A stretch of DNA of 64,000 bases from JANLVJ01 sp031363945 (GCA_031363945.1 JANLVJ010000028.1:62001-126000); one strand, 5' to 3'. Counted from the stretch's first letter, positions 42,969 through 52,329 are shown. A program made the numbers and translations. Notes: a model not told the origin generated them from the sequence alone.

Positions 42969-43847
42969 TTATATTTTCATCAATCGCTTTTCTGCACGTC
43001 TTTTACCTCTTTCGACTCCTGCAGAAACAAAAATACTAATCTCGAAGAGTATGAATAACGGAGCTGAGACAATAAGCTGGGTCATAATATCTGGGCTTGG
43101 GGTAATAACCGCCGCTACTATCAGAATAATAATTACTGCATAGCGTCGGGAATTACGCAATAATTTTGGTGTTATTATGCCAACCCTTGAAAGGTAATAT
43201 GCCAGTATTGGCATCTCAAAAGTTATACCTGAAGCCAAGGCAAGCGTAATCAACATGCTGAAGTACGAATCTAACGTAATTTGATTTACTATCTGGTCTG
43301 AAATTGTATACCCACCCAGAAAATTAATGGTAAGGGGCATGACTATATAGTACCCAAATAAAACACCAGAAAGGAATAAAATCGAGCCAAAGGCAATCAT
43401 ACCTGTAGAATGCCGCTTCTCTTCATCTTTTAACGCCGGGCTTATGAAACGCCATAATTCCCATAAGAGGTATGGAAACCCGATTATCAGACCAGACATG
43501 ATGGCCGCAGTAAAATTCCAGGTAAACTGACCTGCAAGATCAGTATTCAGCATTGTAAAGTGAAACGATTTTACGCATAGTTCAGGCTGGTGAACCAGTT
43601 CAGAAATGCGGCAAAGCTGGCGATATGTCCAAAAATCTAATCTCTTAGGTCCGAATAGAACAACATCAAAGAGAAAATGCGGGAAACTAAAGGCAACCCC
43701 TGCAATAACAACTACTACAATCAGCGAGCGGATAATATGCCACCGTAACTCTTCAAGATGGTCAAAGAATGACATTTCAGCATCTGAATTTCTTTTTTTC
43801 TTATTCAGGCTGTTAAAAAAAGATTTGCGTTGGTCGTCGAAGCTCAT
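42969..43847 (-). CDS. tatC: Sec-independent protein translocase TatC
   Basis: TatC is the receptor of the twin-arginine pathway that exports folded proteins. The signature MSFFDHLEELRWHIIRS is at the cytosolic N-terminus, followed by six hydrophobic segments. FPYLLWELWRFISPALKDEE is the conserved second loop and FGYYIVMPLTINFL the following helix. The first periplasmic loop is long (~40 residues, with LCRISELVHQPELC), a Bacteroidota trait. It has 292 residues. It is 12 bases downstream of accC. No tatA or tatB gene adjoins. Confidence 0.94.
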   Translation of the reverse strand: MSFDDQRKSFFNSLNKKKRNSDAEMSFFDHLEELRWHIIRSLIVVVVIAGVAFSFPHFLFDVVLFGPKRLDFWTYRQLCRISELVHQPELCVKSFHFTMLNTDLAGQFTWNFTAAIMSGLIIGFPYLLWELWRFISPALKDEEKRHSTGMIAFGSILFLSGVLFGYYIVMPLTINFLGGYTISDQIVNQITLDSYFSMLITLALASGITFEMPILAYYLSRVGIITPKLLRNSRRYAVIIILIVAAVITPSPDIMTQLIVSAPLFILFEISIFVSAGVERGKRRAEKRLMKI

Positions 43848-43859
43848 AGGATGGCGAGT

Positions 43860-45200
43860 TTACTCGCTAAGGTCAAAGGTTTCCATAAATTTAGTTGTAA
43901 AATTACCAGCCCTGTAATTTGGATCCTGCATCAGTCTAAGGTGAAATGGAATCGTGGTTTTAATACCTTCGATAACAAATTCGCTAAGTGCTCTTTCCAT
44001 CGTAGAGATTGCCTCTTCACGCGTTTGTGCGCTTGTAATAATTTTAGCAATCATTGAATCATAATTCGGGGGAATAACATAACCTGCATATACATGTGTA
44101 TCTACACGTACACCATGGCCACCCGGAGAATGAAAATGCGTAATCTTACCGGGTGATGGTCTAAAGTTGTTAAAGGGGTCTTCAGCATTTATACGGCACT
44201 CAATTGCATGTCCTTGCGGAAAATATGATTTTCCAGAAATTGGAACACCAGCAGCAACCTTGATCTGTTCTTTAATTAAGTCAAAATTTATAACCTCTTC
44301 CGTTACAGGATGTTCTACCTGTATACGGGTATTCATTTCCATGAAATAAAAGTTATGGTTTTTATCAACCAGAAACTCTATTGTTCCAGCTCCTTCATAA
44401 TTAACAGCACTTGCTCCCTTGATAGCAGCTTCACCCATTTTCTGACGAAGTTCATCTGTCATGAAAGGAGAAGGCGATTCTTCAGTAAGTTTTTGGTGTC
44501 TGCGCTGAATAGAACAGTCACGCTCAGACAGGTGGCACACTTTACCAAACTGGTCACCTACAATCTGTATTTCTATATGTCTTGGGTCTTCAACAAATTT
44601 TTCAAGGTACATGCCATCATTACCAAAAGAAGCACTGGCTTCCTGTCGGGCTGAGTCCCATAGCTTTTCAAAGTCTTCACTTGACCAGATAGTTCTCATA
44701 CCCTTACCACCACCGCCTGCAGTAGCTTTGATCATGACAGGGTAACCTATTTTTTCAGCAATTTTAATCCCTTCTTTCACATTGGCGATTAAACCATCAG
44801 AACCAGGAATTGTTGGAACTCCTGCTTTTTTCATTGTTTCTTTAGCAGAAGCCTTATCACCCATGGCATTAATCTGGGCAGGGCTGGCACCTATGAATTT
44901 AATACCGTGCTCAGCACAAATACTCGAAAATTTGGCATTTTCAGAAAGAAAACCATACCCCGGATGAATGGCATCAGCATTGGTAATTTCAGCTGCAGAA
45001 ATAATATTGGGAATATTCAGGTAAGAATCTTTGCTGGCAGGTGGGCCTATACAGACTGCCTCATCGGCAAAACGTACATGCAGGCTATCCCTGTCTGCGG
45101 TTGAATATACCGCCACCGATTTAATCCCCATTTCTTTACATGTACGAATTATACGGAGGGCAATTTCACCCCTGTTGGCAATTAATATTTTTTTGAACAT
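43860..45200 (-). CDS. accC: Biotin carboxylase subunit of acetyl-CoA carboxylase
   Basis: AccC carboxylates the biotin carried by AccB, the first step of fatty-acid synthesis. The 446-residue ATP-grasp protein shows ILIANRGEIALRIIRTC, HPGYGFLSENAKF, the ATP loop KATAGGGGKGMRTI, the active-site stretch ERDCSIQRRHQKL and MEMNTRIQVEHPVTEEV with the catalytic Glu and Arg. It lies 53 bases downstream of accB and 12 upstream of tatC, in the unit plsX-fabH-accB-accC-tatC. Confidence 0.96.
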   Translation of the reverse strand: MFKKILIANRGEIALRIIRTCKEMGIKSVAVYSTADRDSLHVRFADEAVCIGPPASKDSYLNIPNIISAAEITNADAIHPGYGFLSENAKFSSICAEHGIKFIGASPAQINAMGDKASAKETMKKAGVPTIPGSDGLIANVKEGIKIAEKIGYPVMIKATAGGGGKGMRTIWSSEDFEKLWDSARQEASASFGNDGMYLEKFVEDPRHIEIQIVGDQFGKVCHLSERDCSIQRRHQKLTEESPSPFMTDELRQKMGEAAIKGASAVNYEGAGTIEFLVDKNHNFYFMEMNTRIQVEHPVTEEVINFDLIKEQIKVAAGVPISGKSYFPQGHAIECRINAEDPFNNFRPSPGKITHFHSPGGHGVRVDTHVYAGYVIPPNYDSMIAKIITSAQTREEAISTMERALSEFVIEGIKTTIPFHLRLMQDPNYRAGNFTTKFMETFDLSE

Positions 45201-45253
45201 GAACGTCTGACTAAATGAAGATACGTAAAGAGGTACTGAATGGTTCGGGTATC

Positions 45254-45727
45254 TTAAAGGAGTTCTACCAGGAATAAGGGTTGATCGTATTCTACCGGGC
45301 TGGCATTTTCAACTAGTATTTTAACGATACGCCCCGAAATTTCAGATTCGATATCATTAAATAATTTCATTGCTTCAATGATGCAGACAACTTTGCCTAC
45401 ATTAATTTCATCACCAACGCTGATAAATGGTGGTTTATCAGGGCCTGTTGTGCGATAAAAAGTACCAATCATTGGTGACCTTATTGTTAAAAGTTTAGAA
45501 TCATCTTCTACAGGTTTTTTTATTTCTGCTACTGGCTCAACAACTTGTGCTGTATTGCCTGTGATATTTTGAGTTACACCCTGCGGGGCAGGAGCAGCAA
45601 GATATTGGGCTTGTACTGGCTGGTTTGTTTTGATGGTGATCTTAAAATCAACTTGTTCAATTGCAACTTCGTTGACCCCTGATTTCGAAACAAACTTTAT
45701 AAGTTCCTGTATTTCTTTAATATTCAT
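45254..45727 (-). CDS. accB: Biotin carboxyl carrier protein
   Basis: The 157-residue AccB carries biotin for AccC and the carboxyltransferase. I chose the ATG at 45727 (MNIKEIQELIKFVSKSGVNE), the family N-terminus; the longer frame overlaps fabH. A hydrophobic/Pro-Ala linker (AAPAPQGVTQ) leads to the biotinyl domain, where the biotinylated Lys lies in VCIIEAMKLFNDIESEISG (MKL instead of MKM). It is downstream of fabH by 26 bases. Confidence 0.95.
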   Translation of the reverse strand: MNIKEIQELIKFVSKSGVNEVAIEQVDFKITIKTNQPVQAQYLAAPAPQGVTQNITGNTAQVVEPVAEIKKPVEDDSKLLTIRSPMIGTFYRTTGPDKPPFISVGDEINVGKVVCIIEAMKLFNDIESEISGRIVKILVENASPVEYDQPLFLVELL

Positions 45728-45753
45728 TGTTTGCTCTTTTATTTGTTCCGCTT

Positions 45754-46740
45754 TTAATATGCCCATTTTAAATAGACGGCACCCCAAGTGAAGCCTCCAC
45801 CAAATGCGGCGAGAACTAAATTATCATTTTTCTTGAACTTGTTTTCCCATTCCCAGAGGCATAATGGTATTGTACCAGCAGTTGTGTTCCCATATTTTTC
45901 AATATTCAAGGTTACTTTTTCCATTGGCAGGCCCATACGCTCTGCTGTAGAAGAGATTATTCTCAGATTAGCCTGATGGGGAATCAGCCATGCAATATTG
46001 TCAGCTTTCAGGTTGTTGCGTTCCATAAGCTCAACAGCTACATCAGCCATATTTTTAACGGCAAATTTGTAAACTGTCTTTCCATCCTGAATGACATAAT
46101 GTTCTTCATTCTGTACAGTCTCAAGACTTGCAGGATGCAACGAACCCCCAGCTTTCTGATAGAGAAACTGTCTGCCCGCACCATCACTTTTTAGTACAGA
46201 GTCAATAATACCCACACCTTCTTCAGTTGGTTCAAGCAAAACTACACCTGCACCGTCACCGAATATAATGCAGGTTGACCTGTCTTTATAATTGATGATA
46301 GATGACATTTTATCTGCCCCTATAACGAGTACTTTCTTGTGAGTTCCGGTCTCGATGAATTTTGCCCCAACTGTCAGGGCATAAATAAAACCTGAACAGG
46401 CACCTGCAAGGTCGAAACCCCAGGCATTCTTAAGACCAGCTTTATCAGAAATTATATTGGCTGTTGCCGGGAACGTCATGTCTGGAGTGACCGTGGCACA
46501 TATAACCATTTCGATCTCTTCGGGGCCAATGCCCCTTTTTTCTAATAGGCCTTTAATAGCATGAACACACATATCAGAAGTTCCACCTTCTTTTAATATG
46601 CGCCTTTCTTTAATGCCCGTACGTGAGAAGATCCACTCATCATTTGTATCAACCATAGTAGATAGTTCCTGATTTGTTAATACATAGTCAGGAACATATC
46701 CGTTAACTGCTGTAATAGCAGCATGAATTGTTTTACTCAT
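45754..46740 (-). CDS. fabH: Beta-ketoacyl-ACP synthase III
   Basis: FabH starts fatty-acid chains by condensing acyl-CoA with malonyl-ACP. The thiolase-fold protein of 328 residues has the catalytic Cys in DLAGACSGFIYALTVG, His in WLIPHQANLRII and Asn in EKYGNTTAGTIPLCL. ITAVNGYVPDYVLTN is the usual N-terminus. It lies between plsX (36 bases upstream) and accB, the common plsX-fabH order. In this phylum FabH often favours branched starters, but the sequence does not settle that. Confidence 0.95.
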   Translation of the reverse strand: MSKTIHAAITAVNGYVPDYVLTNQELSTMVDTNDEWIFSRTGIKERRILKEGGTSDMCVHAIKGLLEKRGIGPEEIEMVICATVTPDMTFPATANIISDKAGLKNAWGFDLAGACSGFIYALTVGAKFIETGTHKKVLVIGADKMSSIINYKDRSTCIIFGDGAGVVLLEPTEEGVGIIDSVLKSDGAGRQFLYQKAGGSLHPASLETVQNEEHYVIQDGKTVYKFAVKNMADVAVELMERNNLKADNIAWLIPHQANLRIISSTAERMGLPMEKVTLNIEKYGNTTAGTIPLCLWEWENKFKKNDNLVLAAFGGGFTWGAVYLKWAY

Positions 46741-46776
46741 TCAAATATATTTTAAAGGCCATAGATAGATGCTGGC

Positions 46777-47739
46777 TTAAATGCTGGTATCAAGAAAGCA
46801 AAGAAACGCATTTTTCACATCTTCGATAACATCGGTTATGATGACATTACGGGATAGAAAAATCATGTTTTTAATAGCTTCTGAGGTAGAAATTCCGTGA
46901 CCAATGATCACCGGTGCATTAACACCGAGGATGGGGCTTCCTCCGTATTTTTCATAATTGAACCGATCAAAAAACTCGTCAGTAAAACCTTTTTTAACGG
47001 CCATTTCATAAAAAGATTCTGCGAGCTTTAAAACCACATTGCCGGTAAAGCCGTCGCAGACAATAATATCGGCCTTGTCTGTAAACAGATCCCGGCCTTC
47101 AACATTTCCGATGAAATTAAAAAAAGCAGATTCTTTCATCATTGGAAATGCTGTTTGCATTAGCATGTTTCCTTTCTCGTCCTCTTCTCCAATATTTAAT
47201 AAACCGACGGTCGGATTTTCAATTCCATAAACTTTTTCGAGTAAGATTTTCGCCAGAATTCCAAATTGTACGAGAGAATCTGGTCTGCAGTCAGCATTAA
47301 CGCCTACATCAAGCAACAAGCCAAATTTACCACTCAGTTTGGGAACAACAGTGGTAAGTGCGGGGCGAATAACTCCAGGTATTGTTTTTACGCTTAACAT
47401 GGCTCCAACAAGCATTGCACCGGTATTACCGGCGCTACCAAATGAGTCAAGTTTGCCTTGTTTTAATAGTTCGAAACCGATTCCAATTGAAGAATTTGGT
47501 TTCTTCGTAATGGAGCGTGTTGGATTTTCGGCCATTCCGATTACCTCTTCTGTATGAATAAATTCAATTAAAGATGAATCAAACGCTTTCTGTTGAAAAA
47601 AAGGCTCTGCTAAATTTTTATCACCAATAAGCACGATTTTTTGATGCTCAGGCAATATTTTATAGGCTTCAATTGCTCCCAAAACGGCTGATTCGGGTGC
47701 AAAATCACCGCCCATAATATCTATTCCAATTTTCATCAA
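46777..47739 (-). CDS. plsX: Phosphate acyltransferase PlsX
   Basis: PlsX turns acyl-ACP into acyl-phosphate for glycerol-3-phosphate acylation by PlsY. The 320-residue sequence begins KIGIDIMGGDFAPESAVLGA and continues with GNTGAMLVGAMLSVKTIPGV, ADIIVCDGFTGNVVLKLAE and GGSPILGVNAPVIIGHG, all family landmarks. Two adjacent ATG codons (47739 and 47736) are possible starts. A perfect 12-bp inverted repeat lies 42 bases upstream (47781-47811) and may control the unit. Confidence 0.95.
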   Translation of the reverse strand: MMKIGIDIMGGDFAPESAVLGAIEAYKILPEHQKIVLIGDKNLAEPFFQQKAFDSSLIEFIHTEEVIGMAENPTRSITKKPNSSIGIGFELLKQGKLDSFGSAGNTGAMLVGAMLSVKTIPGVIRPALTTVVPKLSGKFGLLLDVGVNADCRPDSLVQFGILAKILLEKVYGIENPTVGLLNIGEEDEKGNMLMQTAFPMMKESAFFNFIGNVEGRDLFTDKADIIVCDGFTGNVVLKLAESFYEMAVKKGFTDEFFDRFNYEKYGGSPILGVNAPVIIGHGISTSEAIKNMIFLSRNVIITDVIEDVKNAFLCFLDTSI

Positions 47740-47780
47740 AAGATTTTTTTTGTCATTTAGACCGTTCAGGTTATCACCTG

Positions 47781-47811
47781 TAAAATTGTATTTTTATTTA
47801 ATACAATTTTA
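47781..47811. promoter_or_regulatory. Perfect 12-bp inverted repeat between rpmF and plsX
   Basis: TAAAATTGTATT (47781-47792) and AATACAATTTTA (47800-47811) are exact complements separated by TTTATTT. It lies 61 bases after the rpmF stop and 42 bases before plsX, both on the minus strand. It may be an operator for plsX-fabH-accBC or an AT-rich terminator of yceD-rpmF; no T tract follows the arm. Confidence 0.55.
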
Positions 47812-47871
47812 ATCTATGTGAAACAATTTTATGGAAATTAGCTCACATGGGTCTTTTTTTGAAAAAGAATA

Positions 47872-48063
47872 TTATGCAGGGCTTGAATTTTCGATTATTA
47901 ACTGACCGCGATAAAATAAATTACCATCAATGGTGTAAGCACGGTGCGGTAAATGTATTGCTCCAGTAGTTTTGTCAATGAAAAGAGGAGAGGCTGTAGC
48001 CTTATAATGAGTTCTCCTTTTGTCCCTTCTTGATTTGGAAATCTTTCGTTTTGGATGTGCCAT
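47872..48063 (-). CDS. rpmF: 50S ribosomal protein L32
   Basis: The 63-residue basic protein begins MAHPKRKISKSRRDKRRTHY, the standard L32 N-terminus, and ends with PHRAYTIDGNLFYRGQLI. The zinc-binding cysteines found in some L32 proteins are absent, a non-zinc form. It follows the DUF177 (yceD) gene by 15 bases, the very common yceD-rpmF pair, and precedes plsX. Confidence 0.96.
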   Translation of the reverse strand: MAHPKRKISKSRRDKRRTHYKATASPLFIDKTTGAIHLPHRAYTIDGNLFYRGQLIIENSSPA

Positions 48064-48078
48064 TGTATTTTAATTATT

Positions 48079-48603
48079 CTAATTATTCTTTAATTTCTTT
48101 AATATTTCCCACCGTGGATCAGCACCGTCATCAGAAATTTCACTGCTGTTTTGAAGTTGTTTCAGCACCTGTGAAGTATCATTATTACAAATTGGCTCAC
48201 CTGATTCATCTTCCTTATGCTGTAAAATTAATGGCAGTGAAAGGCAAATGAATTCATAAACCAATGAAGCTATGTCAATAGTATGATCATTTTTTGAAAT
48301 GACAAGTATCTCTGGATCATCATATTCTACTTCACCCAGTTTTACAATCAGCTTTTCGCGAATGCTAACCGGAAATTCAAAACTATCAAGGCAGCGTTCA
48401 CAGATCAGATTAACTTTTCCGTCAAGTTCGAAATACAACATGAACATATCGTCTTGTTGTTTATCAAAGCTCAGTTTCAGATTGATTAATCCGCTCTTTA
48501 ATAGCGAATATTCAAAATTGCTAAAGAACGCATCATCAATTTCAAAATAGAAATCATGTTTGCCAATCTTTAGACTGGCAAAAGGAATTGAAAATTGTTT
48601 CAT
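48079..48603 (-). CDS. yceD: DUF177 (YceD) family protein
   Basis: The 174-residue protein from the ATG at 48603 (MKQFSIPFASLKIGKHDFY) carries the family's Cys pair (NLICERCLDSFEFPV) and the later segment DIASLVYEFICLSLPL. In Escherichia coli YceD and rpmF are neighbours, and YceD has been linked to 23S rRNA or ribosome maturation. The upstream in-frame ATG at 48669 would add an unrelated leader. The acidic C-terminus ends with DDGADPRWEILKKLK, a common family end. Confidence 0.9.
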   Translation of the reverse strand: MKQFSIPFASLKIGKHDFYFEIDDAFFSNFEYSLLKSGLINLKLSFDKQQDDMFMLYFELDGKVNLICERCLDSFEFPVSIREKLIVKLGEVEYDDPEILVISKNDHTIDIASLVYEFICLSLPLILQHKEDESGEPICNNDTSQVLKQLQNSSEISDDGADPRWEILKKLKNN

Positions 48604-48710
48604 TGTCTTCACCTTTCCCTCCGCAATAAGCCTGCAAATATAGGTATTAAATTTCTTATTAATTAGCAAGCTACTAATAATGCCCGAGTCTACTACCCTG
48701 ATAGACCAAA

Positions 48711-49769
48711 TTAATCCCGGTCTTTTGCAAGTTTTGTAATCTTTAAAGGGTGAGATTGTAATAGTTTTTGTTCTTCACGTTTAAGAAAAAGATCAGCCGC
48801 AGTAAACAATGCTTCCCTGAAAGAACCTTCATTGGCAATAGACTTTCCGGCAATATCATAGGCTACCCCATGATCAGGTGAGGTTCTGATAAAGGGAAGA
48901 CCAGCAGTAAAATTTACACCTTTGCCAAATGACAGGTGTTTGAAGGGAATTAAACCCTGATCATGGTACATGGCCAGTACTGCATCAAATTTTAAATAAG
49001 ATGCCTGCCCGAAAAAACCATCAGCAGGGAATGGGCCAAATGCCATTATTCCTTCTTCAAATGCCTTATTAATAGTAGGAATGATGATTTCTTCTTCTTC
49101 TTTACCCAATAATCCCCGGTCTCCTGCATGTGGGTTTAGACCAAGAACCGCAATTTTGGGCTTTTCAATCCAAAAATCATTCTTAAGACTTTTATTCATC
49201 AGCCTGAGCTTTGAAAGTATATTCTCTTTAGTGATTGATGCTGCAACCTGGCTGATCGGTATATGGCCGGTAACTACGCCAATCTTTAAATCTTCACTGA
49301 GCATAAACATCAGACTGTCGGCCATACCCGCCTTTTGTTGCAGATATTCGGTGTGCCCTGGGAAAGAGAAACCTGCTTTTTGAATATTTGACTTATTTAT
49401 TGGCCCGGTCACGAGGGCATCAATTTTGCCAGCAAGCAAATCTTCCATTGCAGCCTCAAGTGATTTAAAGGCATATTTTCCTCCAATTTCTGTATCCTGC
49501 CCCATTTCAATTTTCACTTCTTCTTCCCAACAGTTAATCAGATTTGGTTTCCTGAGATTTGCCTCGGCTGCGGTGCGAATGACCTGAAAATTAAATTCCT
49601 GTATACCCAGTAGCTTTTTATGGTAGGAAGTAGTCTTTACCGATCCATAAACTATGGGCGTGCAATATTCATAAATTCGAGAGTCTGAGAGTGTTTTAAG
49701 AATCACCTCTATGCCTATTCCATTTATATCGCCAATGCTGATTCCTATCCTGGCTTTAATATTCTCCAT
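48711..49769 (-). CDS. pdxA: 4-hydroxythreonine-4-phosphate dehydrogenase
   Basis: PdxA oxidises 4-phosphohydroxy-L-threonine in the DXP-dependent pyridoxal-phosphate pathway. The 352-residue sequence shows ARIGISIGDINGIGIEVIL, VTGPINKSNIQKAGFSFPGH with TEYL following, the metal-binding GLNPHAGDRGLLGKEEE and YHDQGLIPFKHLSFGKGVN, and TSPDHGVAYDIAGKSIANE. It is transcribed alone, 107 bases upstream of yceD, and diverges from rsmA. No other pdx gene is nearby. Confidence 0.95.
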   Translation of the reverse strand: MENIKARIGISIGDINGIGIEVILKTLSDSRIYEYCTPIVYGSVKTTSYHKKLLGIQEFNFQVIRTAAEANLRKPNLINCWEEEVKIEMGQDTEIGGKYAFKSLEAAMEDLLAGKIDALVTGPINKSNIQKAGFSFPGHTEYLQQKAGMADSLMFMLSEDLKIGVVTGHIPISQVAASITKENILSKLRLMNKSLKNDFWIEKPKIAVLGLNPHAGDRGLLGKEEEEIIIPTINKAFEEGIMAFGPFPADGFFGQASYLKFDAVLAMYHDQGLIPFKHLSFGKGVNFTAGLPFIRTSPDHGVAYDIAGKSIANEGSFREALFTAADLFLKREEQKLLQSHPLKITKLAKDRD

Positions 49770-49866
49770 TCATTCGTTAATTAGGAAGCAATATTGTAAA
49801 TAATATCTGGCAGATGCAATTGTATTACAAGGTCAATCTGCCTGCTATTAATACCTTTGTGGTCAT

Positions 49867-50649
49867 ATGCAGGTTCGTGCTAAAAAACATTTAGGTCAAC
49901 ATTTTCTTACCGATAAAAAAATTGCTAAACGTATTGCTGATGGGCTTAACCCAAGAGGCAGGTATTCGAAGGTTCTTGAAATCGGACCTGGTAAGGGCAT
50001 CTTAACTGACTGGTTATTGCAGCATGATAATTATAAAATTGTTGCAGTTGATATTGATCAGGAGTCTGTCATTTTTTTACATGATAAGTATCCACAGTTT
50101 GCTGAATCAATTATTCTTGCTGACTTTCTTGACCTAGACACTTCAACACTGTTCCAGGAAGATTTTGCCGTCATTGGCAATTTTCCTTATAATATTTCTT
50201 CTCAGATTCTATTTAAAGTGCTTGAAGAAAGAGCACATGTACCTGAACTGGTGGGCATGTTTCAGAAAGAAGTGGCCCAGCGTATTTGTGCTGGCCCATC
50301 AACAAAGGAGTATGGCATTTTGAGTGTGCTGGTACAGGCATTTTATAAGGCATCGTATCTTTTTACGGTGAACCCCGGCTCGTTTTTCCCCCCTCCAAAA
50401 GTAAAATCGGGTGTTTTAAAACTTGACAGGCTTGAAAATTTTACGCTTGACTGCGATGAGAATTTATTTTTTCGAATTGTTAAAGCCGGGTTCAACCAGC
50501 GTAGAAAAATGCTTCGCAATGCCCTGTCCTCTGTCGGGCAGCTTCCTGTTGCTGTTGACATGCCTTTTGCTGACCGCCGTGCAGAAATGCTGACAGTTAC
50601 TGAATTTGTTGAACTCACACAGTTTTTTATGACCCAGAAAGCAGATTAA
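49867..50649 (+). CDS. rsmA: 16S rRNA dimethyladenosine transferase
   Basis: RsmA (KsgA) dimethylates A1518 and A1519 of 16S rRNA late in small-subunit assembly. The 260-residue methyltransferase has RAKKHLGQHFLTDKKIAKRI, the SAM motif VLEIGPGKGILTDWLL and the catalytic motif IGNFPYNISSQILFKVLEE. A TACCTTTG element (49852-49859) ends 7 bases before the ATG, so the mRNA may have almost no leader, but no -33 box is seen. It diverges from pdxA and converges on tspO. Confidence 0.95.
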   Translation: MQVRAKKHLGQHFLTDKKIAKRIADGLNPRGRYSKVLEIGPGKGILTDWLLQHDNYKIVAVDIDQESVIFLHDKYPQFAESIILADFLDLDTSTLFQEDFAVIGNFPYNISSQILFKVLEERAHVPELVGMFQKEVAQRICAGPSTKEYGILSVLVQAFYKASYLFTVNPGSFFPPPKVKSGVLKLDRLENFTLDCDENLFFRIVKAGFNQRRKMLRNALSSVGQLPVAVDMPFADRRAEMLTVTEFVELTQFFMTQKAD

Positions 50650-50711
50650 ACAAAGGTTACTTCTGGTTGGGCTACTGGGAAAAGCGTGTTCATGCAAATC
50701 CATTAAAGCTT

Positions 50712-51179
50712 TTAATTAAGCTGCCAGATATAAAAATTCAGGAAGGCAGCAAAAGTTACCCAGGCTATATAAGGTATCAGCAGATAGGCTGCTGTTTTAG
50801 AGATACGGCTGAATATAAGGATACTTAACAAAATGAAAAACCATAATACCATAATGACTATAAAAGCTTCGTAGACATGATGAAGGCCGAAAAAAACAAC
50901 TGACCAGGCCGAATTTAAAATGAGCTGGGTAAAGAATATAATGTATGCCCCAACCTTTGATATACTGACAGGTTTAATAATGACAAGGTATAGTGCAGTA
51001 GCCATCATGATATAAAGAATTCCCCAAGCCGGGCCGAAAACCCAATTCGGTGGATTAAATGAGGGTTTATGCAGATCAGCATACCAGTGAGGTATCTGAG
51101 AGGATGTAGACAGTCTGCCAATCAGTCCTGCTGATGCCGTGATGAGCAGACAAGCAATAAAGGTGATTATTTTTCTCAT
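50712..51179 (-). CDS. TspO/MBR-family membrane protein
   Basis: The 155-residue protein has five hydrophobic segments and the Trp- and Pro-rich TspO core: PHWYADLHKPSFNPPNWVFG then PAWGILYIMMATALYLV, and LILNSAWSVVFFGLHHVYEA with WVTFAAFLNFYIWQLN at the end. TspO proteins bind porphyrins and related ligands. The role here is unknown. It is monocistronic and convergent with rsmA. Confidence 0.92.
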   Translation of the reverse strand: MRKIITFIACLLITASAGLIGRLSTSSQIPHWYADLHKPSFNPPNWVFGPAWGILYIMMATALYLVIIKPVSISKVGAYIIFFTQLILNSAWSVVFFGLHHVYEAFIVIMVLWFFILLSILIFSRISKTAAYLLIPYIAWVTFAAFLNFYIWQLN

Positions 51180-51258
51180 GTTGAAAGTTTAGTTTTACAC
51201 ATATTAACCGGCCTGAAACAAATGATAATTAGGCTAATTTTTGAATTACGTTAAAAGT

Positions 51259-52200
51259 ATGAAACACATTCTTATCGTTGATGATGTGCATGCAGTATTC
51301 ATGGAGATATTACAAAATCATGAATTTGTATGCGATTTTCAACCTGATATTTCGGTTGAAAAAGCGCTTGATATATTCGGGGACTATGATGCGCTGGTTG
51401 TAAGATCAAAATTTAAGCTTACCCGTGATATTCTGGCAAAAGCGGGTAAACTGCGTATCATCTGCAGGGCTGGTGCAGGAATGGATAATATCGATATGCT
51501 GGCAGCGGCAGAATTTAATATTCATTGCATAAATGCTCCTGAAGGAAACAGAGATGCTGTTGGTGAGCATACCCTCGGATTGCTACTGGCCCTGTCAAAT
51601 AAATTAATTCAGAGTGATCGTCAGGTAAAAAAGCAGATTTGGAATCGAGAAGCAAACCGTGGTATTGAAATAAAGGGGAAAACTATTGCAATTATTGGTT
51701 TTGGTAATACTGGAGCAGCCTTTGCACGTAAACTGCAGGGTTTTGAATGCCGTATCCTTGCTTACGATAAGTATAAATCGGGTTTCGGTTCTGATTATGT
51801 GGAGGAAGCCATGCTTGAAGAAGTTTTTGATCAGGCCAATATTCTTAGTTTACATATTCCCCTGACTTTTGAAACAAAGGGAATGATGAATGGTGAATTT
51901 ATTTCCCGTTTTAAAAAGCCTTTTTATTTTCTGAACACATCAAGAGGAGAGGTTCAGCGAATGACAGATCTGGTACTGGCACTAAACAGTGGACAGATTA
52001 TTGGGGCTGGGCTTGATGTACTGGAGAATGAAAAATTCCCTTTAAAAGATCCTGCAGATGATGATTGGTTTCAAGCACTGTCTGTCCGCGATAATGTCGT
52101 ATTAACCCCTCATACAGCAGGTTGGACAGTAGAATCGTATTTTAAAATTTCAACAGTTCTTGCCGAAAAAATTTTAAAGTTCTATAATCTTTCAATTTAA
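51259..52200 (+). CDS. D-isomer-specific 2-hydroxyacid dehydrogenase, 3-phosphoglycerate dehydrogenase-like
   Basis: The 313-residue NAD-dependent enzyme from the ATG at 51259 (MKHILIVDDVHAVFMEILQN) has the dinucleotide fold (IAIIGFGNTGAAFARKLQGF), ICRAGAGMDNIDMLAAAEFN with GEHTLGLLLAL, and the catalytic Arg/Glu/His in FLNTSRGEVQR, GLDVLENEKFP and LTPHTAGWTVES. It lacks an ACT domain. It may be a SerA-type enzyme or a broader 2-hydroxyacid dehydrogenase; no serB or serC adjoins. The frame could start at TTG 51241, but the ATG fits better. Confidence 0.88.
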   Translation: MKHILIVDDVHAVFMEILQNHEFVCDFQPDISVEKALDIFGDYDALVVRSKFKLTRDILAKAGKLRIICRAGAGMDNIDMLAAAEFNIHCINAPEGNRDAVGEHTLGLLLALSNKLIQSDRQVKKQIWNREANRGIEIKGKTIAIIGFGNTGAAFARKLQGFECRILAYDKYKSGFGSDYVEEAMLEEVFDQANILSLHIPLTFETKGMMNGEFISRFKKPFYFLNTSRGEVQRMTDLVLALNSGQIIGAGLDVLENEKFPLKDPADDDWFQALSVRDNVVLTPHTAGWTVESYFKISTVLAEKILKFYNLSI

Positions 52201-52281
52201 TTCACGAATTTAGGGTAGTACAGGAGGCTGCAAATACAAAAACAAGCATCCAGAAAAAGTCTATTTTTTATTGATGAATGA

Positions 52282-52328
52282 CCCAATCCGGCTTTTATTT
52301 TGAGAATTGGGCTTTAAATTTTATTTTT
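52282..52328 (+). terminator. Possible terminator of the 2-hydroxyacid dehydrogenase gene
   Basis: CCCAAT (52282-52287) and ATTGGG (52306-52311) form a 6-bp stem over 18 bases, followed by CTTTAAATTTTATTTTT. The T-rich tail is good but the stem is short. It overlaps the predicted greA promoter. Confidence 0.35.
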
Positions 52329-52329
52329 G
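52299..52329 (+). promoter_or_regulatory. Promoter of greA
   Basis: TTTG (52299-52302), exactly 19 bases and TATTTTTG (52322-52329) match the Bacteroidota promoter consensus without mismatch. Transcription should start near 52336, 60 bases before greA. Confidence 0.7.
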
